From Microthrixaceae bacterium (GTDB taxonomy: Bacteria > Actinomycetota > Acidimicrobiia > Acidimicrobiales > Microtrichaceae): 64,000 bases of DNA. The notes beneath the pieces are model-generated. The model saw only the letters and a program-made list of their open reading frames with translations. It was not told where the DNA came from and did not search any database. Below are positions 1 to 8,865 of the stretch, one piece after another. A program made the translations under genes and the position numbers. Position 1 is the stretch's first letter; each line of letters opens with the position of its first letter. The stretch lies in NCBI GenBank assembly GCA_027493675.1, contig JAOSKI010000043.1, forward strand, positions 105,574-169,573. The letters are read 5' to 3'.

Positions 1-274
1 CTCCCGCAGGTACTCCATGGTCCGGTCGAAGTGCACGTCTGCCAGTCCGGCGTCGACGAGCCGCTGGTGCGAGACACGCAACCGCTGGCCGTCGTACTCG
101 GAGGCCTCCAACATCCTGCCCAGGAAGTCGTACTGCTTGGCAGACCAGACCTCGGTGTCGACCCCCTTCCAGGAAGGGTGTGAGGGTGTCGTCGGCAAGC
201 ATGCGGTCGTGAAGACCCTCGATCGCTTCGATCACCGCCGAGGCGCCACCCATACGTTCCAGCAACGTGTCCAT
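1..274 (-). CDS. Truncated haemoglobin, group I-like (partial, frameshifted)
   Basis: The gene starts at ATG 274 behind a strong AGGAGGGA ribosome site and runs off the left edge. The product opens with a LLERMGG helix, then LADDTLTPFLEG, and after a break VDTEVWSAKQYDFLGRML and a conserved SHQRL histidine. That order matches group I truncated haemoglobins, where the His in the HQ motif is the proximal haem ligand. The family binds O2 or NO with haem in the cytoplasm. A run of five C at 162-166 gives one base too many; with four, the frame runs on. The family call is by recognition, and the C-terminus is missing. Confidence 0.72.
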   Translation of the reverse strand, partial: MDTLLERMGGASAVIEAIEGLHDRMLADDTLTPFLEGGRHRGLVCQAVRLPGQDVGGLRVRRPAVACLAPAARRRRTGRRALRPDHGVPAG

Positions 275-304
275 TGTCCCTCCTTGGAAGGTCTCTCTGA
301 TAGG

Positions 305-586
305 TCAATCAGTGCGATCTCTGGTGTCCACCACGAAGAGGTTCCCCGACTCGCACCACACGGTGTCGTGGGTGTACTCGTCGGGGCGCCGGGTGAGATC
401 GCCGAGCAGGTACCAACGCCACGGCGGGTCGCCGTGGTCGACGTACTCGCCGGTCAGCGTGCCGGTGAACTCCTCCCGGCCCGCGAAGTGCGTGCCCATC
501 ACCGCGTGGCCGCCGTCGCACTCCGCGACCCGGCCGGCCATGTCAGGATCGAACCCGCTGACCCTCTCGTGGGTGCGCTCAGCCAT
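305..586 (-). CDS. Hypothetical protein, 93 aa
   Basis: This is a small acidic protein with no signal peptide or membrane segment. Its ATG at 586 overlaps the last codons of the nitronate monooxygenase gene by 8 bases, so translation is probably coupled and the two are co-transcribed. It contains WRWYLLGDLTRRPDEYTHD and ends VVDTRDRTD. The residue pattern (TGTLTGEYVDHGDPPW, then DTVWCESGNLFVVD) reads as a small beta-rich domain. I do not recognise the family. The truncated haemoglobin gene follows 30 bases later on the same strand. Confidence 0.6.
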   Translation of the reverse strand: MAERTHERVSGFDPDMAGRVAECDGGHAVMGTHFAGREEFTGTLTGEYVDHGDPPWRWYLLGDLTRRPDEYTHDTVWCESGNLFVVDTRDRTD

Positions 587-1676
587 CTCCGCAGATTCCG
601 TCGAAGGTGTCGAGCGCCTCCTCGACCATGTCGAAGAGGATCTGCTTGGCCGGCTTCATCGAGGTCACGAAGCTGACGCCCTGGCCCGCGGCCTCGGTCA
701 TCAGGTCGGCCCTGCGGTTGTCGTTGGCGCCCTGGATGTAGTCGGAGCTGAGCAGCATCTGGTAGGGGGCCTGAAGCGGCGCCGGAGCCTCGGGCTTGGC
801 CCACTCCTCGGTCCACGGGCAGCGCAGCACCCGCATGGTCATCCCCGAGATCGACGTGCTGAAGGTGGTGTCGTCCACCGTCGATTCGAGGATCCGCTCC
901 TTGATGATCATGTCGACATCGGACTCGCGGCACGCCAGCCAGAGGGTGCCGGTCCACACACCCGACGCGCCCAGGCACAGCGAGGCGGCCAGGTGCCGAC
1001 CGGTGGTGATGCCGCCTGCGGCGATGATGGGGGTGTCACCCGCCATGGCCGCCACCTCGGCCACGATCGACAAGGTGCCGACGTTGCCGGTGTGGCCCGC
1101 GGCGTCGTAGCCCTGGGCGATGATCGCATCCACGCCGGCTTCGAGCTGCCGCTTCGCCTGGCGTGCCTTGCCCACCAGACCGAACACCTTGATCCCCCGC
1201 TCGTGGGCAGCGTCCAACATGAACGCGGGGCTCCCGAGGCCCGACGCGATCACCGGCACGCGCTCTTCGAGCAGGACGTCGAGCTGCGCCCGTGCGAGCT
1301 CCTGGTTGAGTCCGCCCCACTGGTGCAGGTCCACCTGGCCCTTGGGATCGGGCACGTCGTAACGCTCCTTGATCTCCTGGGCGAAGGCGCGGTGCGTGTC
1401 GGGGATGTTCGACATCAGCTCCTCGACGCTGCCCGCGGGAGGCACCGACGACGGCAACACGAGATCGATGCCGAAGGGCCGTCCCTCGACACGGTCACGG
1501 ATCCAGCGCACGTCGGCCTCGATGTCCTCGGGCGTGTGCATGGCCTCACCCAGCACGGCGAAGCCACCGCCGTTGATCACCGCGACCGCGACGTCCTTGC
1601 AGTGGGTGAACGCGATCACCGGGAACTCGATGCCCAGCATGTCGCAGAGCTTGGTGTGCAGCGGATCTCCACTCAT
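579..1676 (-). CDS. Nitronate monooxygenase family FMN enzyme
   Basis: This 365-residue TIM-barrel flavoprotein is of the nitronate monooxygenase/2-nitropropane dioxygenase family (PF03060). The sequence shows an IEFPVIAFTHCKDVAVAV N-terminus, a QGYDAAGHTG loop (about residue 180) and an AAGGITTGRHLAASL phosphate-binding strand (about 210), as expected for FMN binding. Start ATG 1676 has AGGAGTAACG directly upstream. Actinobacterial members include IpdC, an FMN reductase of steroid-ring degradation, so a role in catabolism of a cyclic substrate is as likely as nitronate oxidation. The reading frame is intact. An operator-like inverted repeat lies 94 bases upstream. Confidence 0.85.
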   Translation of the reverse strand: MSGDPLHTKLCDMLGIEFPVIAFTHCKDVAVAVINGGGFAVLGEAMHTPEDIEADVRWIRDRVEGRPFGIDLVLPSSVPPAGSVEELMSNIPDTHRAFAQEIKERYDVPDPKGQVDLHQWGGLNQELARAQLDVLLEERVPVIASGLGSPAFMLDAAHERGIKVFGLVGKARQAKRQLEAGVDAIIAQGYDAAGHTGNVGTLSIVAEVAAMAGDTPIIAAGGITTGRHLAASLCLGASGVWTGTLWLACRESDVDMIIKERILESTVDDTTFSTSISGMTMRVLRCPWTEEWAKPEAPAPLQAPYQMLLSSDYIQGANDNRRADLMTEAAGQGVSFVTSMKPAKQILFDMVEEALDTFDGICGDG

Positions 1677-1769
1677 CGTTACTCCTAGCGGTGTTCGTGC
1701 AAGCGCCCACGAGGCGCTCCGCGGTCTCCCTTTTGCGGGACTGTTCCGGCACAGCGTAGACCCCCTGTG

Positions 1770-1798
1770 CCAGATGGTGACATTTTCCGACCAACTGG
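1770..1798. promoter_or_regulatory. Operator-like inverted repeat, site A
   Basis: Arms CCAGATGGT and ACCAACTGG (8 of 9 complementary positions) are separated by an 11-base spacer, GACATTTTCCG. The site lies upstream of the nitronate monooxygenase operon. Site B at 4381 has the same right arm, nearly the same spacer and further similarity on its left flank. It is probably bound by the TetR regulator encoded at 25043, which is an inference. Confidence 0.6.
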
Positions 1799-2037
1799 TT
1801 AGAGCGACCGCCAATGGACGGGCGCTCCTGGCGGGAGCGCCGTGTGGCGGTGTAGCCGCCACCATCGAACCGCGGTGAGGCGTAGCGTGTTGACGCGGCT
1901 GCTGAGGTCGCCAGTCGGTTGGTGTTCCAGTGTGAGCCGGCGGGTTGCCTCCGGGCCTGTGAGGGTTCTCATGTGGGAGCGGATCCGGCGGTTCGGATCC
2001 CGGATCGGTGTCGCACCCCGGCTGTAGCGTCGAACAC

Positions 2038-3484
2038 ATGTTCGAGGATGGGAAGGACCGTTCGGGGAAGGACCGTTCGGGGAAGGACCGTTCGGGGAAG
2101 GTGCTGCTTCGTGAGTGGCGAGTGTGGGCCCGCGAGCAGTGGGAGAACGAGTGCCTGATCACCGACGACGCCCCGGAACCGGTCCACGATGCACGTGAGC
2201 ACATGGACGGCCTCCTCGCGGCCCTCGCCGGTACCGACGTGGCAACCCTCGACGACGACGGGTTGATGGGCACGGTGCTTGCCCTCGAGGACCGTGCAGC
2301 GGCACCTGGATGCGGTGAAGGCCACCGCGCTGGGTCGTCTGGATCGCTCGGGAGCCACCGAGGCAGCTGCCGGTCTGGGTGTCAAACGCTGGAAAGCGCA
2401 CCGTACCCACAGCAGCGACACGACGGTGGGTCGTGAGCTCAAGGTCGCCCGTACCCTGGAGCGTTTCGAGGCGTTCGCCGAAGCACTCGCAGCCGGGGTG
2501 GTGTCGGTGGACCACGTGTTGGCGCTCGGGGCCGTGTGCAACGACCGCATCACAGACGCTCTTGTTGCCATCGAGCACCAGTTGGTGCGCTTCGCGAAGT
2601 TCCATCGTTTCAGCGTCTTCGTAACCCATCTCCGCCAAGTAGCAGCCATGTTGGATACCGACGGCGCAGAGCCCGACTGCGGTGACCGTGACAGCGCGGC
2701 CATGGGCAGGGACCTCGAAGGCCACCTGCACCTCAAACTGGAGTTGACCGGTCACAACGCAGTGGAGGTCGAAGCGATCATCAACACCGAAACCGATCGG
2801 CAGTACCGCGCCGCGGTCCGCGAACACGACACCACCGGGCTTGCGGTGCCGGCGATGGGGGTGTTGCGGGCCAGGGCGATCGTGGAGCTGATACGCCGCG
2901 GGGCCGCGGTCAACCCGAACAGCCAGAAACCGGCGGTGTCGGTGACCCTGACAATCCGAGCTGATCGCGATGGGATCCCAACCGGGGTGCATACCCTCGA
3001 CGGGTACAACGTGGACGCGGTGAGCACCGCGGTGCTGATCTGCGAAGCACACCTCCAACCGGTGATCGTGGACGGTTCGGGCAATCCGCTCAACCTGGGC
3101 CACACCGTCAGGTTGTTCACCCCGGCCCAACGCAACGCGCTGGTCGTGCGCGACGGCGGGTGCATCTTCCCGGGATGCGACCAACCGGCATCGCACTGCG
3201 ACGCGCACCACGAGATCGATTGGCACCTGGGTGGTTCGACCGACGTCGACAACGGAGCGTTGCTGTGCCGGCGTCACCACGGTCTGGTACACGGCCACAA
3301 CCCCTGGACGATCACCCACCTGCACATCGACGACCTACCACCCGACCTGCTCGAACAACACCTCACCAGAGCCCACAACGCCCACCTCGACCCCACCCCC
3401 GACGTACGCGTACTGAAATCACCCCCCGGCAAACTGCTGCTCGCCCAGAACGCCACCGACCACCAAGGCCCCGCACCACCCTGA
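2038..3484 (+). CDS. DUF222/13E12-type HNH endonuclease-like protein (frameshifted)
   Basis: The protein has an N-terminal DUF222 domain (about residues 60-330) and a C-terminal HNH nuclease motif: CIFPGCDQPASHCDAHH, then IDWHLGGSTDVDNGALLCRRHH, with the expected Cys and His ligands. The family is abundant and often multicopy in actinobacteria; its substrate is not established. The start is ATG 2038. One indel near 2285-2290 separates the first 85 codons from the rest. The N-terminus holds three GKDRS repeats from a 15-base tandem repeat. I see no mobile-element ends around it. Confidence 0.83.
2051..2095 (+). repeat. 15-bp tandem repeat, three copies
   Basis: GGAAGGACCGTTCGG occurs three times without change inside the N-terminal coding part of the HNH gene, followed by a partial fourth copy. 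Fifteen is a multiple of three, so copy changes keep the frame and add or remove GKDRS. Confidence 0.9.
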
Positions 3485-3659
3485 CACAGCACCCCCTGAC
3501 CCCCGACGCACGCACCGGTGACGAGCCCACCGGACGAGCCCGGTCGGATGACCACTTCACCGATGCAACACGTGATGGTACGGTGGGGTGCGAAACACAC
3601 CACTGGTGCTGATCGGGCGATCACCGGATGGATCCGTGATCCACAGGGGGAGCCGAGCA

Positions 3660-4317
3660 ATGGCTGCTACGAACACCCAGGCACACCACCGCTGTTCCGA
3701 GGACGGTGGCGGGTTCGCACCACGGCGCGGACCGGCGCCACGCAGCAGACCGCAGCGCCGGTTGTGCGCCCCGGCGATCGCGATCATGGTCGTGTTGTCG
3801 CTCGTCGGCGCGGGATGCGCTACACCGTCACCACCGGCGGGTGGCGGCGGGATCGAGATCGACCTCGGCCCGCTCACGGTGCCCCTGCCGCCCATCGAGG
3901 TGCGCGCACCAGCCACCAACATCCCCCTTCGGGCTGTGCAGCATCTCCTACCGGCCACCGGGTGTGAACGTCGTGGGGGCCACCCTCACGATCCCCAAGA
4001 TCCGCATCGACCCGAGCAGGCCTGTGGTGACGGTCCCCGACGTGAAGGTGTCGATCCCACGGTTGCGCGTACCGCTGTCGACGATCACGCTGCGCTGCGG
4101 GCTGCTGGCGCTACCGGTGCAGGTCGACCTGATCATCCCGTCCACGGCCAGGGTCCAGGCAGCGACGCTCAACCTGAGCGCACGCACCATCACGCTCACC
4201 AACCCGTCGATGTCCATCAACGGCGCAGGACTGGGGATCCCAGGCCTCGGAGACCTCGTGATCCCGCTGCCGCCGATCCTGAACGTGCCGCTTCCCACCA
4301 CAGCCATCGCCTTCTGA
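3660..4317 (+). CDS. Putative lipoprotein with beta-rich repeats (frameshifted)
   Basis: ATG 3660 opens a basic N-region followed by a hydrophobic segment ending in the lipobox LVGAGC (about residue 52), so this is probably an exported lipoprotein. The mature part has short repeated strands rich in Ile, Val and Pro (LGPLTVPLPPIEV, VVTVPDVKVSIPRLRVPLS, LVIPLPPILNVPLP), suggesting a repetitive beta structure. A five-C run at 3923-3927 has one base too many; correcting it gives one frame to TGA 4317. The N-terminal region before the hydrophobic segment is unusually long (about 35 residues), so a later start is possible. I recognise no family. Confidence 0.6.
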
Positions 4318-4380
4318 AGCCCACCGGCGCGAGGCCTTCACGCGGCGGTGCTGCGCGCCTGGCAACATGGACTCCCTGAG

Positions 4381-4409
4381 CCAGGTGGTGATATTTTTCG
4401 ACCAACTGG
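4381..4409. promoter_or_regulatory. Operator-like inverted repeat, site B
   Basis: Arms CCAGGTGGT and ACCAACTGG flank an 11-base spacer, GATATTTTTCG. The site lies 91 bases before the start codon of the CoA-transferase operon. It matches site A in both arms and spacer, and the similarity continues to the left (CTCCCTGAG against CCCCCTGTG). Confidence 0.6.
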
Positions 4410-4499
4410 TTAGGCCCGTGGAAGGCTCCATCGGGAGACACAGGGCTACCGAAGACGCAGGGCCGTCGAGGACACAGGGCATCGAGAAGGATCGTGCAC

Positions 4500-5665
4500 A
4501 TGCCACAGGGCGCATTGGAGGGAATCTCGGTCATCGAGGCGGGCCAGATGGTCTCGGCACCGTACTGCGCGAGGCTCTTCGCCGACTTCGGCGCCGACGT
4601 GGTCAAGGTGGAACCTCCCGAGGGTGACATCGCACGCACCTGGGGACCGTTCCCCGGCGACGAACCGCACCCCGAGCGCAGCGGGCTGTACGAAGAGTTC
4701 CTCAACACGAACAAGTCGGGGGTCACGATCGACCTCGACGACGAGGCCGGTCGCTCACGCAGTTCCTGGACCTCGTCGCGGACGCCGACGTGCTCATCGA
4801 GAACAATCGACCGGAGTTGATGCGCTCACGGCGCCTCGACTACGCGACACTCGCCGAGGCCAACCCGGATCTGGTGATGATCTCCATCACGCCGTTCGGG
4901 CAGACCGGCCCCTACGCGGACTGGAACGGCTACGACCTGAATGCCTTCCACCTGTCGGGCTCGAGCAGCCGCTACTGCGGTCGGCCCGGTGAAGCACCGC
5001 TGGAGCACGGAACGTTCTCCGCGGACTTCTACGCGGCGGTCACCGCCGCAGCATGGGGTCTCGCTGCGGTCATGGGCCGTGAGATCGTCGGTGGAGGCCA
5101 GCAGGTCGACGTCTCGTGCGCCGAGGTGGTGGCCGCCACGTTCGTGGGCAGCCAGACCATCGGCGGGTACGCCCAGGACGGCATCTTCGACCGCCGCACC
5201 GGCATTGGCATGGGGCTGTCGGCCCCCGCCGCGATACTGCCCTGCAAGGACGGCTACGTGTGGATGCTGGTGCTCGAGACCGGCCAGTGGCGCTCGCTGG
5301 TGCGGGCGATGGGCGACCCCGAATGGGCGCAGCTCGACATGTTCGACGACCTGCGGGTGCGTGGCCAGAACAAGGACCTCATCTACCCGCTCGTGCAGGA
5401 GTGGTCGATGCAGTACGGCAAGTTCGAGATCATGCAGCGGTGCCAGGCCGAGGGCGCACCGGTGACCGCCATCTTCACCGTGGAGGAGGCGGCAGAACAT
5501 CCGCACCTGCACGAGCGCGGCTTCTTCACCGACATCGACCACCCCCGAACTGGGGGTGCTCGCGCACATGGGAGCACCCTTCAAGCTCCGGAGTGCCCGG
5601 GAGGACCGACCCGCCACGCTCCCCTGCTGGGCCAGCATAACGACGACATCCTGGGTGCCCGATGA
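4500..5665 (+). CDS. Class III CoA-transferase (CaiB/BaiF), first copy (frameshifted)
   Basis: The protein transfers CoA between acyl-CoA and a free acid (family III, PF02515). Visible parts are LEGISVIEAGQMVSAPYCARL with a FADFGADVVKVEPPEGD strand at the N-terminus, ADVLIENNRPELM, and later GGQQVDVSCAEVV. The conserved family aspartate should lie near QVDVS, but I cannot fix it without an alignment. ATG 4500 follows AGAAGGA. Indels near 4750, at 5542-5546 (a five-C run) and near 5590 break the frame; the last two compensate. The end overlaps the next start (ATGA), so the two CoA-transferases form an operon behind site B. Confidence 0.8.
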
Positions 5666-6895
5666 GCTCCACCCCGAAGACCCCCGCCCCGCTGGAAGGC
5701 ATCCGCGTCGCCAACTTCGGTTGGGTGTGGGCAGGCCCGATGGTCGGCCAGACCCTCGCGTTCCTCGGCGCAGAGGTCTACAAGATCGAATCCCGGGCGC
5801 GCATCGACATGGCCCGCACCATCCCGCCGTTCTGCGGACGGCATCCGCGATCCGGACCGCAGCCTGTCGCACCACACCGGATGGGCCGGCAACGGCAGCG
5901 TCACGATCAACCTGAAGGAGCCCGAGGGCATCGAGGTGGCCCTGGAGCTCGTCTCCCACTGCGACGTGGTCATCGAGAACTTCGGCCCCGGTGTGATGGA
6001 GCGCATCGGGCTCGGATACGACAGGCTGTGCGAGGCCAAGCCCGACGTGGTCATGTTCTCCATGCCCGCCGCGGGTCTGTACGGACCGCTGTCCAACCTG
6101 CGCACCTATGGGCTGAGCCTCGCGAGCCTCACCGGCCTCGACAGCATCACCGGATACGAGGACGGCCCACCGATCGCGATGGAGAACGCGCGTTCTCGGA
6201 TCCCTACAACGGGATCATGGGTGCGTTCTCGATCCTCGTCGCCCTGCGTCACCGCAGCCGGACCGGTACGGGTCAGCACATCGACTGCTCGCAGCAGGAA
6301 GCCGTGATGCAGATGGTCGGCCCTGCCTACATGGACAACGTCATCAACGGCCGGGTCGCGGGTCCGATCGGCAACAAGCACCCGCTCGCGGTGGGGGCTC
6401 CCCACGGGGTGTTCCCGTGTGCGGGCGAGGACCGTTGGATCAGCATCGCGGTGCTCGACGACGACGAGTGGCAGGGCCTCGTGGCCGCCACCGATGTAGC
6501 GCCGTGGGCAGCCGCCGAGCGCTGGACCACCGCAGCGGGGCGCGTCGAGGGCATCGACGACCTCCACGGGGAGGTAGCCACGTGGACCGCCGGCTTCGAC
6601 GACTACGAGCTGGCCCACCTGCTGCAGGCCAACGGAGTCGCAGCCGCCCCGGTGCTGAACGTGGCGGACCTGCTGGAGGATCCCCACTACCGGGCGCGGG
6701 ACCTTCATCGAGGTTCGCCATCCGCTCGGCTTCGACGAGACGATCTACGGCGCCTACGTGAAGACCAGCCGCAGCGAGGCCCGGGTCGAACCCGGCCCAT
6801 TGCTCGGCCGCGACAACGACCACGTGTTCCTCGAGCTGATGGGTATGCCGTCGCAGCGCTACGAGTCACTCGTCGAGCGCGAGATCATCTACTGA
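5662..6895 (+). CDS. Class III CoA-transferase (CaiB/BaiF), second copy (frameshifted)
   Basis: This second family III CoA-transferase starts in the ATGA overlap at 5662. It shows LEGIRVANFGWVWAGPMVGQ, FLGAEVYKIESRAR, VVIENFGPGVMERIGLGYD and GQHIDCSQQEAVMQM. Indels near 5840, 6190 and 6715 force three frame changes before TGA 6895. Two adjacent CoA-transferases suggest either a heteromeric enzyme or activation of two related acids. The substrate cannot be read from sequence. A long hairpin follows the stop. Confidence 0.8.
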
Positions 6896-6917
6896 GCCCC
6901 CGCTCCACCGCACCCGT

Positions 6918-6970
6918 CCGTTCTGTGGGGTGTGCGTGGCGCTGAGCGCCACGCACGCGACACAGAACGG
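6918..6970. terminator. Bidirectional terminator-like hairpin
   Basis: A long interrupted inverted repeat runs from CCGTTCTGTG through TGTGCGTGGCG and back through GCGCCACGCAC to CACAGAACGG. It lies exactly between two convergent genes (stops at 6895 and 6984), where a shared terminator is expected. There is no strong T run on either side. Confidence 0.7.
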
Positions 6971-6983
6971 TGAGGGGGCTGGC

Positions 6984-7772
6984 TCAGCGGCCCTTGAAGT
7001 CGGGCTTGCGCTTCTCGGCGAACGCACGGGGGCCTTCCTTCGCGTCCTCGGAGGCGAACACCCTCGCCGCGATGGCCTTCTCCAGCACGAAGCCGGACTC
7101 CTGCTCCAGCGCGCGCACGGCGATCTCCTTGGAGGTCTGCACTGCCAGCGGGCCGTTGCGACAGATCTTCTCGGCGAGCTCGAGGGCCGTGTCCATCACC
7201 CGGCCGGCGGGCACCACCCGGTTCACCAGGCCGATGTCGTAGGCACGCTCGGCGTCGATCGGCTCACCGGTCAGCAGCATCTCCATCGCGACCGCCCATG
7301 GGATCTGGCGTGGCAGGCGGATGTGGGACCCACCGGCGGGCACCAGGCCCCAGCGCACCTCGCCGAGCCCGAAGGTGGCGTCCTGGGAGGCCACGCGGAG
7401 GTCGGTGCCCGCGAGCATCTCCATGCCTCCGGCGATGCAGTGGCCGTTCACCGCGGCGATGATCGGCTTGAACACGTCGGAGAACTGGCGCTTGGTGTGG
7501 TCCTCGTAGCCCAGCTCGTCACCGGAGGTGAGCAGCGGGATCGCTTCCTTCAGGTCCATTCCCGTGCAGAAGGCACGGTCGCCCGCACCGGTGAGGATCG
7601 CCACCCACAGGTCGTCGTCCGCATCGAAGGCGGCGAAGGTGTCGTCGAGCGCCGCAAGCATGTCCTTGGTCAGCGCGTTCATGGCATCGGGACGATCGAT
7701 CGTGACCACCGCGACCCGCCCGATCTTCTCGAAGCCGATGGTGGAGGGGAGGCTCAGGTCCTCGATCGGCAC
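6984..7772 (-). CDS. Enoyl-CoA hydratase/isomerase (crotonase family)
   Basis: This 262-residue crotonase-fold enzyme hydrates 2-enoyl-CoA or acts on a related CoA ester. Clear features are VAVVTIDRPDAMNALT, GDRAFCTGMDLKEA, AAVNGHCIAGGMEMLAGTDLRVA (oxyanion-hole region), FGLGEVRWGLVPAGG and the acidic C-terminus RAFAEKRKPDFKGR. GTG 7772 is chosen because it gives the usual family length. No stop codon lies between this gene and the DUF35 segment upstream in the same frame. So the two could be fused, or an indel could have removed the DUF35 stop. It is last in the long minus-strand operon. Confidence 0.85.
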   Translation of the reverse strand: MPIEDLSLPSTIGFEKIGRVAVVTIDRPDAMNALTKDMLAALDDTFAAFDADDDLWVAILTGAGDRAFCTGMDLKEAIPLLTSGDELGYEDHTKRQFSDVFKPIIAAVNGHCIAGGMEMLAGTDLRVASQDATFGLGEVRWGLVPAGGSHIRLPRQIPWAVAMEMLLTGEPIDAERAYDIGLVNRVVPAGRVMDTALELAEKICRNGPLAVQTSKEIAVRALEQESGFVLEKAIAARVFASEDAKEGPRAFAEKRKPDFKGR

Positions 7773-8288
7773 CGCAGCGCGCCGCAGCGCGCACCGCGGT
7801 GGGTACGGCCTGGCGCGCTTGGTCGCTGCCTTGAACTTCGGCAGGGTCACCTCCGTGGTGACCTTGTCGAAGTGGACCTCTACCGGCATGCCGATCTCGA
7901 GGTCGTCGGGGTCGACATCGACGATCTGGGTGAGCAGGCGCACACCCTCCTCGGTCTCCACGATCGTGGGTGCGTAGGGGACATCGGAGACGAACTCGGG
8001 ATGCAACGCCCGCTCCGCGACGGTCCAGCTGAACACCGTGCCCCTGCCCGTGGAGCGTGCCCACTCCCAGTCGAACGAGCCGCACGACGCGCACATCTCC
8101 CGTGGTGGGTGCCGCCAGGTGCCACACTCGTTGCAGCGCTGGAAGCGCAGCTCGCCGTCCTTGATGAAGCCGTAGAAGTCACCCGTGTGGCCCTCGAGGA
8201 GCGGCAGTGGCTTGGTGTAGGGCGGTGGGAGCCACGCTGCGATGGCGTCGAGGGTGAAGTCCCTGTACTCGGCCTTGTCGGGCAACGG
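7773..8288 (-). CDS. DUF35 Zn-ribbon/OB-fold acyl-CoA partner protein (boundaries unclear)
   Basis: The segment encodes a zinc ribbon (CNECG, then MCASCG, with HPPRE between) followed by an OB-fold strand series (GRGTVFSWTV, PYAPTIVETEEGVRLLTQI, PVEVHFDKV) ending LPKFKAATK. DUF35 proteins pair with thiolase-fold enzymes, as ChsH2 does with the aldolase Ltp2, and a thiolase-fold gene sits just upstream here. No start codon is evident. The frame continues upstream into the acetone-carboxylase gamma-like copy (beyond its indel) and downstream into the enoyl-CoA hydratase. A gamma-DUF35-hydratase fusion, or lost stops from sequencing errors, are both possible. Confidence 0.6.
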
Positions 8289-8757
8289 ACGACCCAACCA
8301 GTCCTCGTAGAACGTGTCCAGATCCGGCAGGAAATCGAAATCAGGCGGACAACCCCTGCGGCACCGCCTCGACCTCCAACTGCGTGCCACAACCAGGACA
8401 CACGTACTCACGCACCTGCGTCCAAGACGGATCAGGCATCTCCCGACCCTGATACACCTCCGACAACGACTCCTCGTCGTCACGCACGTAGATCAACGAC
8501 GACAACTTCCAGTTCACCCGGTAGTCACCGAACTCATGACCACAACGACACTTCACGATCCGCCGCCCGTCACGAGCAACGATCGACAAAGCAGGCGTCA
8601 ACGGCAACAGGATCCGGTCATCCCACGGCACCCGCTCCTGGACGATCTCCACGTACTTGTCGAAACGATCCTCGTCCTTGGCCTCACGCATCATGTCCTG
8701 GACCGCCGGCCACGCCAGCACCCCATCCATGAGCATCTCGATCTCAGCCTTGTCGAA
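8264..8757. repeat. Near-identical duplication, copy 1 (494 bp)
   Basis: This segment matches 14939-15431 throughout except for one substitution (G 8524 against A 15198) and one inserted T (8357). The match starts two codons after the start codon and stops abruptly where the protein C-termini diverge. Both edges fall inside coding sequence, which points to gene conversion or a recent copy-and-paste event between paralogues. No terminal inverted repeats or target duplications are seen. Confidence 0.92.
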
Positions 8758-8763
8758 CCCCAC
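8289..8763 (-). pseudogene. Acetone-carboxylase gamma-like protein, copy 1 (frameshifted)
   Basis: GTG 8763 opens a protein nearly identical to the gamma-like product encoded at 14898-15437. It has the CRCGHEFGDY and CPGCGTQ cysteine pairs of the Acetone_carb_G family. One extra T at 8357 relative to the other copy ends the frame early (stop at 8341). Without that base the frame would run on into the DUF35 segment. Codon choice is rich in G- and T-ending codons, unlike the C-ending codons of the flanking genes. It may be a true frameshift or a sequencing error. Confidence 0.65.
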
Positions 8764-8865
8764 AGCTTTTCCTCCTGGAACCGTCTTGTGCTTGGTTTCC
8801 TCTAACCGTCATCGAAGTGTCATCCGGCCATTGTGGCCCACCTGGTGTTCCACACCGGGGACCGC

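Noticed and set aside
2038..3484. Mobile element around the HNH gene
   Set aside because: No terminal repeats, integrase, intron-type core or disrupted host gene was seen; DUF222/HNH genes are commonly free-standing.
6930..8732. Long plus-strand frame of 600 residues
   Set aside because: It is the antisense shadow of the enoyl-CoA hydratase, DUF35 and gamma genes, whose conserved motifs lie on the minus strand.
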